Source of the DNA: Saccharicrinis sp963677245
Lineage (GTDB): Bacteria; Bacteroidota; Bacteroidia; Bacteroidales; Marinilabiliaceae
Reading direction: 5' to 3'
NCBI GenBank assembly: GCA_963677245.1
Contig: OY781921.1
Span: 1,302,001 to 1,366,000, forward strand
Length of the DNA: 64,000 bases
Below the pieces are notes generated by a model. That model searched no databases, had not been told where the DNA came from, and saw only the letters and a program-made list of their open reading frames with translations. The position numbers and the translations under genes are program-made. Below, piece by piece: positions 8,266 to 16,226 of this stretch (positions within the stretch are counted from its first letter, which is position 1; every line of letters begins with the position of its first letter).

Positions 8266-9585
8266 TTATTGTAAAAGATAATTTTTCAGGAATATTTTCC
8301 ATACATCGCCAGCAGGTAATTTTATATAATTACCTTGAGGTGAGATCAATATTTTAGTTGGATATCCTGATATTCCGAATAAATCGTTTGTCTGTTTGTC
8401 AATTTCACTTACAGGAAATGTATAATTGTTTTTAGACATAAAATCTGTCAGATTTCGAGATTTATATGAAAAGGTGTAGATTTTTAATTTGGAATCATTA
8501 TTATTTTTGTTTTCTGAATAAAAAGATTGCAATTCCGGTAACTCTTCACAACAAGGACTACACCAAGTTCCCCATACATCGATATAAATCCATTTGTCAG
8601 AACTCTTCGATAAGTCAAGTTCTTCATTTTTGAATTTTAATATAACATTAGGAACATTCATCCCTTGGTTTTCAATAAATTCTTCCCAATAGGAATAAAA
8701 TAAACCATCATGTTTAGTTTTCTCATAATATTTTCTGAGCGAACTAATATTGGTATCAGATGGATGAATTGATGTTATTTCGCATAGTAATTCTAAAGCT
8801 TCCTTTCTTCTATTTTTAGCAACAAGGTATTTATGATATTTGGTTTTGTATCCAATTTCATGAATATCTTTTGTCAATAACTTAGCATCATTAAAATAAG
8901 CCATCCTGTTTAATCTATCATTATAGTTTGGGCTATAATCTGAAGCTTTTTTTAAATATTCCTCTTTATCAATCACATTAGAATATAAATAATCATAACA
9001 ATATGCCAGCATATATCTACACCTAGATAGTTTTTCAGCGTCTATGTTATCTGTTAATTGATTGCTCTTGTGTGTTAGATATTGTATGTTTCTGAATATT
9101 ATTTCACTTCTATTATTATCAATTATATGAGCTTCATCTAATATTTTTAATATTAAAAGCGAATATCTTACTGATTTTGAATCATAATTCAAACAGTGTT
9201 TCTGAAAGTTATTTAATTCTTCCTGTATAGAAATTAATTCCTTTTTATTTTTAGTATTTAATGCTTTTGCCCATAAATAAATAGGTGTTATGATCTCATT
9301 TATTTCCATATGTCCCTTACTATACAATTGCTCAAGATATTTAAGTCTATGATGCTTTCTATCTTTTTCTAATTGTAATGCAAGATCATCGTGTATACGA
9401 TACAAAAAAAACGAACGATTCTGTTGATATAATTTCAATGTTAATGTAATTGCCTTATCTGTTTTTCCATAAAACCATAACTCATTCAATGATGCTCTAT
9501 GATCATTGTTTTTATCCTTTGATTGAGCAAAGCATATATTAATGATAAATAAATTGGTCAATAAGATTAAAAAGCAATTTTTCAT
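8266..9585 (-). CDS. Secreted TlpA-like thioredoxin-fold protein with long helical N-terminal region
   Basis: The 439-residue protein begins with a signal peptide (MKNCFLILLTNLFIINICFAQ). Residues about 25-310 are helical and tetratricopeptide-like. The C-terminal thioredoxin fold carries YIDVWGTWCSPCCEELPEL around residue 340, with the CSPC redox motif plus a third adjacent cysteine, and a cis-proline region FGISGYPTKILISPQG. Periplasmic thiol-disulfide exchange is expected. It follows a lipoprotein gene by 14 bases and is convergent with the metal operon terminator. AT-rich codon use and many Asn/Lys/Ile residues suggest accessory DNA. Substrates are unknown. Confidence 0.7.
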   Translation of the reverse strand: MKNCFLILLTNLFIINICFAQSKDKNNDHRASLNELWFYGKTDKAITLTLKLYQQNRSFFLYRIHDDLALQLEKDRKHHRLKYLEQLYSKGHMEINEIITPIYLWAKALNTKNKKELISIQEELNNFQKHCLNYDSKSVRYSLLILKILDEAHIIDNNRSEIIFRNIQYLTHKSNQLTDNIDAEKLSRCRYMLAYCYDYLYSNVIDKEEYLKKASDYSPNYNDRLNRMAYFNDAKLLTKDIHEIGYKTKYHKYLVAKNRRKEALELLCEITSIHPSDTNISSLRKYYEKTKHDGLFYSYWEEFIENQGMNVPNVILKFKNEELDLSKSSDKWIYIDVWGTWCSPCCEELPELQSFYSENKNNNDSKLKIYTFSYKSRNLTDFMSKNNYTFPVSEIDKQTNDLFGISGYPTKILISPQGNYIKLPAGDVWKIFLKNYLLQ

Positions 9586-9599
9586 GAATTCGTATTTTT

Positions 9600-10226
9600 T
9601 TAATTATAGTTAGCATATAGTAACACTAAGCCACATGTCTGATTTCCTGGAGGTACAGGTTCTAAATTATATATTGGTTTTAAAGAATCAATCTGAAGTG
9701 CTCTAATCTTTTCTTGCAACTTAATAAAGTTAAGCCAATCTATTTTAGCTTTAAATAATCCATCATTTTCAGTCCTAAGAAGTCTTGCATAACAAATACC
9801 ATCCTTATTTATCTCAATATTTACTGAAGGAATTCGGCCATGACTTAATGATGAAGTAAAACAAACTTTCTCCAAGTTTACAGAGCTATCGTTAGATAGA
9901 ATTCTATAAAACTTCCATGCTATTTGTCCATTGTCTTCTAAAATTAAATGCTCATTATTAACTTCATTGATTTTATAAGCTATTCTTGTAAGAGTTGGAT
10001 TATGAAGATGGCTCTTTTTAAAACAAATTATTGAATCATTCTCAATTGAATATGGATAAAAATCAATATCATTAACGAAAGATGCTACACTATCTGTTAT
10101 ACAAAATGTCAGAAAAGTTGAATCTACTCCCCAATCACCAATAATTTTGGGATATGATTCTTTAGAACCTCTTTCACAAGAAAAAGCAATTCCAAGAAGA
10201 AATAATATTAGTATTAGGTTTTTCAT
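9600..10226 (-). CDS. Lipoprotein, unknown function, possibly DUF6438-like and truncated by a frameshift
   Basis: The 208-residue product has a lipoprotein signal (LILILFLLGIAFSC). The central part follows a WKFYRI beta-strand pattern. The C-terminal half (VNIEINKDGICYARLL...GLFKAKIDWLNFIKLQEKI) loosely resembles DUF6438 proteins of Bacteroidota. The ORF ends abruptly at LLYANYN. Removing one T just before the A7 run would let the frame continue KKIRIHEKLLFNLIDQFIYH to a stop at 9539-9541. That suggests a one-base lesion, but the continuation is short and could be chance. It would then overlap the next gene by 47 bases. Confidence 0.5.
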   Translation of the reverse strand: MKNLILILFLLGIAFSCERGSKESYPKIIGDWGVDSTFLTFCITDSVASFVNDIDFYPYSIENDSIICFKKSHLHNPTLTRIAYKINEVNNEHLILEDNGQIAWKFYRILSNDSSVNLEKVCFTSSLSHGRIPSVNIEINKDGICYARLLRTENDGLFKAKIDWLNFIKLQEKIRALQIDSLKPIYNLEPVPPGNQTCGLVLLYANYN

Positions 10227-10423
10227 GATACTTTCGTATAACGGTTTGAATAAGGAGCGATGGTTGATTTTGAAAAACAGAATCTCCGAAATTCCTCCAA
10301 GCCTAAGCTTTTAATTTGGTCATAAGTTTATTCTCTTCACTAACCGAAACAAAAGCTTCGACGAACTTAATATAAGAACTAAACTCCCAACACATACTGC
10401 TAGCCTATGCCCTTTATTTATTG
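10227..10423. repeat. Noncoding block resembling an interspersed or cassette-boundary repeat
   Basis: This 197-bp non-coding spacer sits between two minus-strand accessory genes. It holds internal complementarity (AAGCTTTT near 10310 against AAAAGCTT near 10353) and ends in TTATTGTTAGCTGTTG, which runs into the 3' end of the next gene. Such spacers between short accessory genes are reminiscent of integron-type or dispersed repeats in Bacteroidota. The core sites do not match the attC consensus, so this is a weak call. Confidence 0.35.
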
Positions 10424-10432
10424 TTAGCTGTT
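10420..10432. repeat. Left copy of a 13-bp inverted repeat flanking the Abi-alpha gene
   Basis: ATTGTTAGCTGTT here is the inverse of AACAGCTAATAAT at 11281-11293, matching at 12 of 13 bases. It covers the last codons and stop of the Abi-alpha reading frame. Confidence 0.45.
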
Positions 10433-11146
10433 GTTTTTATTTTCTTTCTCAACTGCTAATTCTTCTTCAGTGGACAGAGATTGACCAATTTTAATGGTTT
10501 GTTCGTCATTGAATTTAATTGAGCTTTTAAAGAAATCATTCTGATTATTTTGTCCATAGCCATAAGCCCACATAAAAAGTTCAACACCAATTTTTGATGG
10601 TGTCATTAAAATTCCATTATTCTTTACCGCTGAAAATCTTTGCTTTAGATGGTCGATACTACCATATGAAAAATCACTTATTAAACTTTCTTTGTTTAGC
10701 CCCCAAATTGAATGAGACAACAAGGTGCCCAAATTTTGTATTTCTTCTTCTGTGAAGTCCATTGCATTGTAGTAGGTCTCATATGTCATAAACAATTGTA
10801 GTTTAGGCCAATTATTTCCATTGTCCATATTAATATCTTGTCCGTCAAAATGCTGTTTCAAAGAATGGTAGAATAGATAATGCGTTCGTAATTGATAGGT
10901 TGAAAGTCTAGATATTAAGTCTGTGTAGTAAGCTCCTCTGTCATCTCTTGAGACTCCAGTTCGAGATGAAGCTAAAACACCTCCAAAATATTCTACTTGC
11001 AGTTCTTCTTCACACCATGCTCCATCTTCTAGGATACTTTTTAGAATTTTAGGTGAGACATTACCGTCCTGCTCAAGTTTTTTACCAAGTTTTTTCTCAG
11101 CATTTTTGAAAATATTGGCCGTGTTTTTTATTTTTTTTCCGTCCAT
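10424..11146 (-). CDS. Abi-alpha (DUF4393) family protein, main part; N-terminus lies in another frame
   Basis: The 240-residue frame contains the DUF4393/Abi-alpha core VSPKILKSILEDGAWCEEELQ followed by YFGGVLASS. It corresponds to the family pattern of helix, EDDEELQ-like acidic turn and (W)A.LLAN.., then helical segments (LISRLSTYQLRTHYLFYHSL). The family is associated with abortive infection in phage defence; activity here is not shown. The N-terminal part of the family (LGPTSEYIGEQLKEW...) is absent from this frame but present 18 bases upstream in the +43-residue frame at 11128-11259. Both frames meet at a run of eight A residues. The product could come from frameshifting, or initiate at the ATG at 11146, or be broken. 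Confidence 0.65.
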   Translation of the reverse strand: MDGKKIKNTANIFKNAEKKLGKKLEQDGNVSPKILKSILEDGAWCEEELQVEYFGGVLASSRTGVSRDDRGAYYTDLISRLSTYQLRTHYLFYHSLKQHFDGQDINMDNGNNWPKLQLFMTYETYYNAMDFTEEEIQNLGTLLSHSIWGLNKESLISDFSYGSIDHLKQRFSAVKNNGILMTPSKIGVELFMWAYGYGQNNQNDFFKSSIKFNDEQTIKIGQSLSTEEELAVEKENKNNS

Positions 11147-11259
11147 TCTTTTAGTTGTTCACCTATATATTCAGAGGTTGGACCTAATATTTTTTCAACG
11201 ACTTTAGCGCTTCCAATTGCGCTTCCTAAAATTGTCAATCCTGTTCCTGGGTCGATCAT
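11128..11259 (-). CDS. N-terminal segment of the Abi-alpha protein (43 codons, ends at A8 slippery run)
   Basis: ATG at 11259 encodes MIDPGTGLTILGSAIGSAKV followed by VEKILGPTSEYIGEQLKEWTEKK, then TAA. The ILGP-x-x-E-x-x-G-E segment is the typical start of Abi-alpha proteins. The coding strand reads G-GAA-AAA-AAA-TAA. A -1 slip on A-AAA-AAA continues as ATA-AAA-AAC (IKNTANIFKNAEKKLG), the body of the family, giving an uninterrupted product of about 278 residues. The placement of the stop directly behind the slippery heptamer is like programmed -1 sites, but a simple homopolymer indel or sequencing error gives the same picture. Confidence 0.65.
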   Translation of the reverse strand: MIDPGTGLTILGSAIGSAKVVEKILGPTSEYIGEQLKEWTEKK

Positions 11260-11565
11260 CTTTTATAGTTTATTTTAAATAACAGCTAATAATTCGATAA
11301 ATACATTGTGTATATCGTTCTTATATAAACTACAAACACAACTTCATAATTTTATCTTTAGTTAAATTATAGTTTCAAATATAATTATATGGTGATAAAT
11401 AACCTATTTAAAAACTATACTGTTGAATGGTTTTAATAAATTGATAGTACTTTCATCTAGCTTTTAAGCTAAAAACAGCTCCATGGCGTAAAAACTATAT
11501 TTTTTATAGGTATTCTTGTCACAAAAATTTAATTTCTCCGACATATAGATAAAAGCACCCATACA
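11260..11565. other. Intergenic region between Abi-alpha and the ECF sigma gene
   Basis: This AT-rich divergent spacer of 306 bp holds the right inverted-repeat copy (11281-11293). TAGCTTTTAAGCTA near 11459 is a small dyad. I found no further gene. Confidence 0.4.
11281..11293. repeat. Right copy of the 13-bp inverted repeat flanking the Abi-alpha gene
   Basis: AACAGCTAATAAT, 22 bases upstream of the Abi-alpha start, is the inverted partner of 10420-10432 with one mismatch. Confidence 0.45.
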
Positions 11566-12054
11566 TTGAAAGATTTCAACCACATATATCAGCAGTATTA
11601 TCCAATGGCTTTTAGAGTTGCTAAAAGAACCATTGGCGATAGCGAAGTGGCTAAGGATCTGGTTCAGGAGGTTTTTATTTATTTGTTCGAAAAGATTCAG
11701 CAAAATAAAAAGGTTCATCATTTTTCGAGTTGGGTTTACCAGGCCACTTATCATAAATGCATTGATTATATAAGATCTCAAAGTAAATATGAAGACCTGG
11801 ATAAAGCCCAACACCTAACAAACGAAGAATCTAAAGCAAACAGTACAGACACAAAAAAATGGATTGATTCAGCTTTAAATCAACTCAAACCCGAAGAACG
11901 CTTTTTAGTGATTTTATACAGTGAAGGTTTATCCTATAAAGAAATGTCAGAAATTACCGGCATAAAATTCACCTCTATCGGTAAAACTTTATCCCGTGTT
12001 TTAAAAAAATTGGAGAAAACATTAAAACCAAAGCATTATGAATTGTTTGGATGA
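11566..12054 (+). CDS. ECF-type RNA polymerase sigma factor
   Basis: The 162-residue protein has region 2 (FRVAKRTIGDSEVAKDLVQEVFIYLFEKI, then FSSWVYQATYHKCIDYIRSQ) and region 4 (LKPEERFLVILYSEGLSYKEMSEITGIKFTSIGKTLSRVLKKLEK). It is a typical sigma-70 ECF factor without regions 1 and 3. The first possible start in frame is a TTG at 11566; no in-frame ATG is available upstream of the conserved part. It overlaps the following anti-sigma gene by 17 bases, which indicates translational coupling. It probably drives its own operon, including the secreted protein at 12543. Confidence 0.85.
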   Translation: MKDFNHIYQQYYPMAFRVAKRTIGDSEVAKDLVQEVFIYLFEKIQQNKKVHHFSSWVYQATYHKCIDYIRSQSKYEDLDKAQHLTNEESKANSTDTKKWIDSALNQLKPEERFLVILYSEGLSYKEMSEITGIKFTSIGKTLSRVLKKLEKTLKPKHYELFG

Positions 12055-12484
12055 TTTAAGTATACAGCTATATATAGATGGAGAATTGGCTCAGGAGCAA
12101 GTTGATCATATAAATAAGCATCTGGAGCAATGTGCTGATTGCCAAACAAGGCTTGATCATCAAAAAAATCTGAAATCCATCATTACAAACAAAATTAGGC
12201 TAGCAGATCAGGAATCTAATATTGTACCTGAATTGCCATTTCCTAACCAGAAAACGCATCGACTCAAACCGCTAGTAAAATATATAGCTATTAGCGCTTC
12301 ACTTGTGGCTTCTTGGTTACTATTTATGTGGTTTCCTTTATCTCAAAAAGAAAAAGGTATGAACGACATGCTGTATTATACCATGGAATTTGAAACGGAT
12401 GCTAATCAGCCTATTTCAAACATGCCCATGGTGATGCACGAAATTAGTGCCGATGGAAATATTAATGAGTTTTACTTTGAATAA
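12038..12484 (+). CDS. Membrane-anchored anti-sigma factor with zinc-finger (zf-HC2/ZAS) domain
   Basis: The 148-residue protein starts MNCLDDLSIQLYIDGEL and has the ZAS signature HINKHLEQCADC (H-x3-C-x2-C), one transmembrane helix (YIAISASLVASWLLFMWF, around residue 85-102), and a short periplasmic tail. Such proteins hold their ECF sigma factor at the membrane until a signal releases it. Overlap with the upstream sigma gene supports the pair. The periplasmic sensor part is only about 45 residues, with no recognisable ligand domain. Confidence 0.85.
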   Translation: MNCLDDLSIQLYIDGELAQEQVDHINKHLEQCADCQTRLDHQKNLKSIITNKIRLADQESNIVPELPFPNQKTHRLKPLVKYIAISASLVASWLLFMWFPLSQKEKGMNDMLYYTMEFETDANQPISNMPMVMHEISADGNINEFYFE

Positions 12485-12490
12485 TCAACG

Positions 12491-12527
12491 GCTTGTTTCT
12501 TAAAAAAGGCGCCTTAAGAACACAAGC
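12491..12527 (+). other. Hairpin between anti-sigma gene and downstream secreted-protein gene
   Basis: GCTTGTTTCTTAA pairs imperfectly with TTAAGAACACAAGC around a central AAGGCGCCTT palindrome. It lacks a T run, so it may act as an mRNA processing or attenuation structure rather than a full terminator. Confidence 0.4.
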
Positions 12528-12542
12528 AAAAATAATCATACC

Positions 12543-13835
12543 ATGAAAACTAAAATATTACTTTTTACTATACTAATGGCCTTTACCTATTCCGTACAGG
12601 CGCAAAGTTTATTGGATCTATACAAATCGGGAAGTGTAAAGTTAATTCCTGACGAAGAATATGGCAATCAGAATAACTGGAACAAAGTATTTGAGACTTA
12701 TCACGATACCCTGTATGGCAAACCCATGGGCGATCGAAAATCAATCAAGCTCATGCCCGATGGTTCTGTTGTGGTAAATCATGCCTATCATAACTTTTAC
12801 AGTAAATTTTCGCCCAATGGCGATTTCGAAAAAGAGCTATATATTACTTCCTATTCGGGCAAAGTATTTAAAAAGACTCAGGCTATTGAAGGGGTTATTA
12901 ATGGAAATACTTTTTTTACCGGAGCTGACAATATGGGTAATATGCTTTGTTTTGACTTTGATGGCAATTACAAGAAAACCCTGAAATTGGACTATATGCT
13001 AAGGGGTATTCTTCCTTTACCCAATGGCAAGATTGCGGTTGTTGGTTGGGTGATATGGAAAACTAAATTCCGTGATTTTGTTTCTGTTGTGGACTACGAA
13101 ACCAATGAGGAGAAAGTAATCTGGGAACATTTTACAGAAAGAAACCCGGTAAACAAATCACCCAAAATGTTTAACTACAACTATTTTTTTAAAGAAAGAG
13201 GTGGTGTTTCTATGAACACGATGCCTTTTTCAAGTGCCTTATCGATGAAGGCCCGTCCGAATTTAGCTTTAATTAATAATCAACTGGCTCTTGTTAATCC
13301 AACGAATAGTGAAATACGATTCTATGATCTAAATGGGAATTACATTTCGAAATCAACGCTAAGCATGGAAGCTCATCAAATATCTGTTGAAGAACAAAAA
13401 GAGATTCAGCAAAAGGCCTTGGACGAGTACAGTAAAATGAACCCTAATCGCTTTGCTGACCTTAGCTATGTAGATGAAGCTGAAAGTCAAAAAGCACATC
13501 AATATTTTGTTGATGCGATAAAGAAAGATCTGGAAAATATTAAAGATCCTATTCAAAAACCGTTTTTCTCCACTTTATTACAGGATTCAGAAGGCAATCT
13601 TTTATTATTTGAATACCCTGAAGAAGAAGGCATGAATATGTTTAATGTATATGTATTTAAAAATGGCGGTGAGTTTATTTGCAAAAGTAGCTTTGTATGC
13701 GACGACTACGATTTAAGCATAAATCCTGCTAAAATGGTTTTTCATAATGGTTATATATACGGATTACAAAAGAAGAAAAACGTGGAAGAAATTCCTCTAA
13801 GGTTGGTTCGTTTTACTATTAGTGCTGGTAATTAA
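12543..13835 (+). CDS. Secreted beta-propeller-like protein, unknown function
   Basis: The 430-residue protein has a signal peptide (MKTKILLFTILMAFTYSVQAQ). Repeated strands with turn motifs such as KLMPDGSVVVN, FSPNGDF, LCFDFDGNYKKTL, LPNGKIAVVGW and QDSEGNLLLFEY suggest a six- or seven-bladed propeller similar to the 6-bladed beta-propeller proteins common in Bacteroidota. Catalytic residues are not evident. Position 58 bases after the anti-sigma gene suggests it is the regulon member or signal-related protein of the ECF pair. Family name is tentative. Confidence 0.6.
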   Translation: MKTKILLFTILMAFTYSVQAQSLLDLYKSGSVKLIPDEEYGNQNNWNKVFETYHDTLYGKPMGDRKSIKLMPDGSVVVNHAYHNFYSKFSPNGDFEKELYITSYSGKVFKKTQAIEGVINGNTFFTGADNMGNMLCFDFDGNYKKTLKLDYMLRGILPLPNGKIAVVGWVIWKTKFRDFVSVVDYETNEEKVIWEHFTERNPVNKSPKMFNYNYFFKERGGVSMNTMPFSSALSMKARPNLALINNQLALVNPTNSEIRFYDLNGNYISKSTLSMEAHQISVEEQKEIQQKALDEYSKMNPNRFADLSYVDEAESQKAHQYFVDAIKKDLENIKDPIQKPFFSTLLQDSEGNLLLFEYPEEEGMNMFNVYVFKNGGEFICKSSFVCDDYDLSINPAKMVFHNGYIYGLQKKKNVEEIPLRLVRFTISAGN

Positions 13836-13866
13836 TATTTATTTTATCGTTTTATAATGCTTGATT

Positions 13867-13905
13867 ATACAGGAGAAGTTTATTTGATAACTCTCCTGTA
13901 TTTTA
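13867..13905 (+). terminator. Rho-independent terminator after the ECF operon
   Basis: Ten-base stem ATACAGGAGA / TCTCCTGTAT with a 15-base loop followed by TTTATAAT. It separates convergent transcription units. Confidence 0.65.
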
Positions 13906-13929
13906 TAATCCATAATATTTTAGACGAAT

Positions 13930-14970
13930 CTACAACCAATAATTAAAAATAAATCCTACGATAATAATACCCGTTGCCACGATACCAACAAAGGCAGCAA
14001 TCAATTGCCACTTGAGAACTTTTTTAAGAATAATAATTTCTGGAAGCGATAAAGCAATTACCGACATCATAAATGCCAATGCGGTTCCTAAGGACACGCC
14101 TTTTTCGATCAATACACTAACAATCGGAATTACGCCGGCAGCGTTAGAATACATTGGAACACCAATCAATATAGCCAAAGGAACACCATACCAATTATCT
14201 TTACCTAAGAGATTACCCATAAAATCCTCGGGAACATAACCATGAGCGGCAGCACCAACAGCAATACCCAATATAATGAACAACCATATTTTACCCATCG
14301 TTTCCTGCACAATTCCAAAGGCAGATTTAATTCTATCATTGAAAGTAGGTTTCACTTCCTCCTCTTCCTCGCGGTTTGATTTCATTTGAAAAACCCATTC
14401 CTCCACGTATTTTTCCAACTTTAATTTACCAATCATCCATCCCGAAAAAATGGCAATTAACAAGCCTGTCCCCACGTAGATAAGCGCTGTTTTCCAACCG
14501 AATAAACCAACCAGTAAAACCAATGCCACCTCGTTAACCATTGGCGCAGCAATTAAAAACGAGAAAGTAACCCCAATAGGTATTCCGGCCTCTACAAAAC
14601 CTAAAAACAAAGGTATAGCCGAGCAGGAACAAAACGGGGTGACTACGCCTAAAGATGCCGCCATAATATTACCCACAAACAAAGGTTTGCCTTCTAATGC
14701 TTTTCGTGTTTTCTCCGGAGAAAAGAAGCTTCGGATGATGCCAACTAAAAAGATAACAGCTACCAAAAGCAGCATCACTTTAGGCACTTCATAAATAAAA
14801 AAACGAATGGTTTCGGTTAGGTGAGTTCCGGCTTTTAAACCGAACACTGTTTCTGTCATAAAATCAGAAATTGCTGTCAGGTATATATAACCCAATAACC
14901 AAAGTGGTAACAAAATTAAAGGCCAAATCCAGGCTTGTTGCTTATATTTTAATGCTAACGCTTTCATCAT
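13930..14970 (-). CDS. arsP: ArsP-type organoarsenical efflux permease (PF03773)
   Basis: The 346-residue polytopic protein carries the permease signature VTPFCSCSAIPLFLGFVEAGIPIG and the second-half repeat GVPMYSNAAGVIPI, with about eight hydrophobic segments and a cytosolic acidic loop (EEEEEVKP) in the middle. ArsP members with TPFCSC export trivalent organoarsenicals; other PF03773 members have unproven substrates. It ends the arsE-arsF-arsG operon 36 bases after arsG, which favours the arsenical role. Start chosen at the first of two adjacent Met codons. Confidence 0.75.
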   Translation of the reverse strand: MMKALALKYKQQAWIWPLILLPLWLLGYIYLTAISDFMTETVFGLKAGTHLTETIRFFIYEVPKVMLLLVAVIFLVGIIRSFFSPEKTRKALEGKPLFVGNIMAASLGVVTPFCSCSAIPLFLGFVEAGIPIGVTFSFLIAAPMVNEVALVLLVGLFGWKTALIYVGTGLLIAIFSGWMIGKLKLEKYVEEWVFQMKSNREEEEEVKPTFNDRIKSAFGIVQETMGKIWLFIILGIAVGAAAHGYVPEDFMGNLLGKDNWYGVPLAILIGVPMYSNAAGVIPIVSVLIEKGVSLGTALAFMMSVIALSLPEIIILKKVLKWQLIAAFVGIVATGIIIVGFIFNYWL

Positions 14971-15006
14971 ATCTACACAATTAAAATTTTGAAGAATTCA
15001 TTGTAC

Positions 15007-15705
15007 TTACAAAAAGTACATGACACAATAATAGAAACCAACACCTATAAATAAAACAGCTATAATTCTACGAAACCAATATTCAAAATTTTTCAGTCGC
15101 TGATAAAAAGTACCAATAGAACTGAGACTAAAAGCAATGATCCAGGCAGCAATAATAACAGGTATACCTGTAGCCAGAGCAAAAACAGCAGGAAGGTATA
15201 AGCCACTTGCACTACTAATGGTAATAGGAATAAGCATCCCAAAAAACAAAACGCCGCTATAAGGACAAAATGCCAACGCAAATACAATTCCTATGAGCAA
15301 TACATCTCCGATACTTCCTCCGGCCTTTTCTTCCATTTTTTTATTTAGTCCTGTAAAACCCGGTATTGGAATATGAATCAGATCCAGCATAAATAATCCA
15401 AGAACAATCAATGCCGGACCTAATATTTTTTCCCCCCATTCCTGAAAAAAGGATGATAACTGAACATGAGAAGCTCCCAAGTAAAACAACAATCCCAATA
15501 ATACATAAGCAATTCCCCTACCGCCAGTATAAACCAGGCCATTGATAAATACTTTTCGTTTATTGGTTATATCTTTACCTATATAACCAATGGCGGTAAT
15601 ATTTGTAGCCATTGGGCAGGGACTAATAGCTGTCATTAATCCCAATACAAAAGCGGTAATAAAAGGCGCCTGGGTATTTTCGAGTATGTTGTTGAGAAAT
15701 TCCAT
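15007..15705 (-). CDS. arsG: ArsG-type aromatic arsenical efflux permease (DsbD/CcdA-like fold)
   Basis: The 232-residue membrane protein has six or seven hydrophobic segments and two Cys-Pro motifs: ISPCPMATNITAIGYIG early and LAFCPYSGVLFFGMLIP later. This is the ArsG variant of the CcdA/DsbD transmembrane fold. In Shewanella putrefaciens the arsEFG operon gives resistance to aromatic arsenicals, with ArsG as the exporter. It follows the ArsF-like gene by nine bases, giving the same order here. Similarity of the fold to cytochrome c biogenesis proteins is the main alternative. Confidence 0.7.
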   Translation of the reverse strand: MEFLNNILENTQAPFITAFVLGLMTAISPCPMATNITAIGYIGKDITNKRKVFINGLVYTGGRGIAYVLLGLLFYLGASHVQLSSFFQEWGEKILGPALIVLGLFMLDLIHIPIPGFTGLNKKMEEKAGGSIGDVLLIGIVFALAFCPYSGVLFFGMLIPITISSASGLYLPAVFALATGIPVIIAAWIIAFSLSSIGTFYQRLKNFEYWFRRIIAVLFIGVGFYYCVMYFL

Positions 15706-15714
15706 GGTACAAGT

Positions 15715-16221
15715 TTATTTCTTAATCAATTCCTCAACTGTTTCTACTATTTTTTGCTTTAGCTTTTCCGGATTGGAACGAGCATTTAAAAAAGCCACAT
15801 TGGTTAAATCGATTAACTCCTCTCCTTTTTTAATCAATAGGGTTTGTCCACTGATTTTAAATTGTTCGATAAGAGGATGGTCTTTTTCTTCTTCTCTGTT
15901 TATAGAAGCAAAACCAACTACTTCGGGATACTTTTCAGTTAAGGTTTCCTGAGTTACTTTCTCTACTGCCTCACAGGTTGCACATCGTCTGGTTCCATGA
16001 AAGTAATAGGCCTGCACTTCCTTTTCTTGTACTTTGGCTAAAGTGCTTTCTGCTTTTTGTTCAGATGAACAGCAAACAGTCTCAGTGCAGCCATCACAAC
16101 TTTCTGTTGCTGATTTTGCTTCTGCTGTTGATTTTTCCTTTGTTTGGTTGGCACAACTAAACAGGGTAATTCCTGCCAATAATGCTATACTTTGCAAACT
16201 TAATTTCATTAATTTTCTCAT
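15715..16221 (-). CDS. arsF: ArsF-like lipoprotein with thioredoxin-type CxxC
   Basis: The 168-residue protein has a lipobox (LLAGITLFSC) and a Cys-rich linker (CDGCTETVCCSS). The domain YYFHGTRRCATCEAVEKVTQE is the hallmark of the ArsF family, followed by a strand-helix pattern (EVVGFASINREEEKDHPLIEQFKISGQTLLI) typical of thioredoxin folds. ArsF is proposed to act with ArsE in reduction of nitroaromatic arsenicals. It lies five bases after arsE and nine before arsG. Assignment relies on the RRCATCE motif and operon order. Confidence 0.7.
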   Translation of the reverse strand: MRKLMKLSLQSIALLAGITLFSCANQTKEKSTAEAKSATESCDGCTETVCCSSEQKAESTLAKVQEKEVQAYYFHGTRRCATCEAVEKVTQETLTEKYPEVVGFASINREEEKDHPLIEQFKISGQTLLIKKGEELIDLTNVAFLNARSNPEKLKQKIVETVEELIKK

Positions 16222-16226
16222 AATTA

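Noticed and set aside
10227..10432. True integron attC site next to the Abi-alpha gene
   Set aside because: The candidate core sites (GTTAGCT and TATAACG) do not meet the RYYYAAC/GTTRRRY consensus. The region is kept only as a possible dispersed repeat.
11464..11814. 116-codon antisense frame over the ECF sigma gene
   Set aside because: The plus-strand sigma-70 region 2 motifs are clear, so this is a shadow frame.
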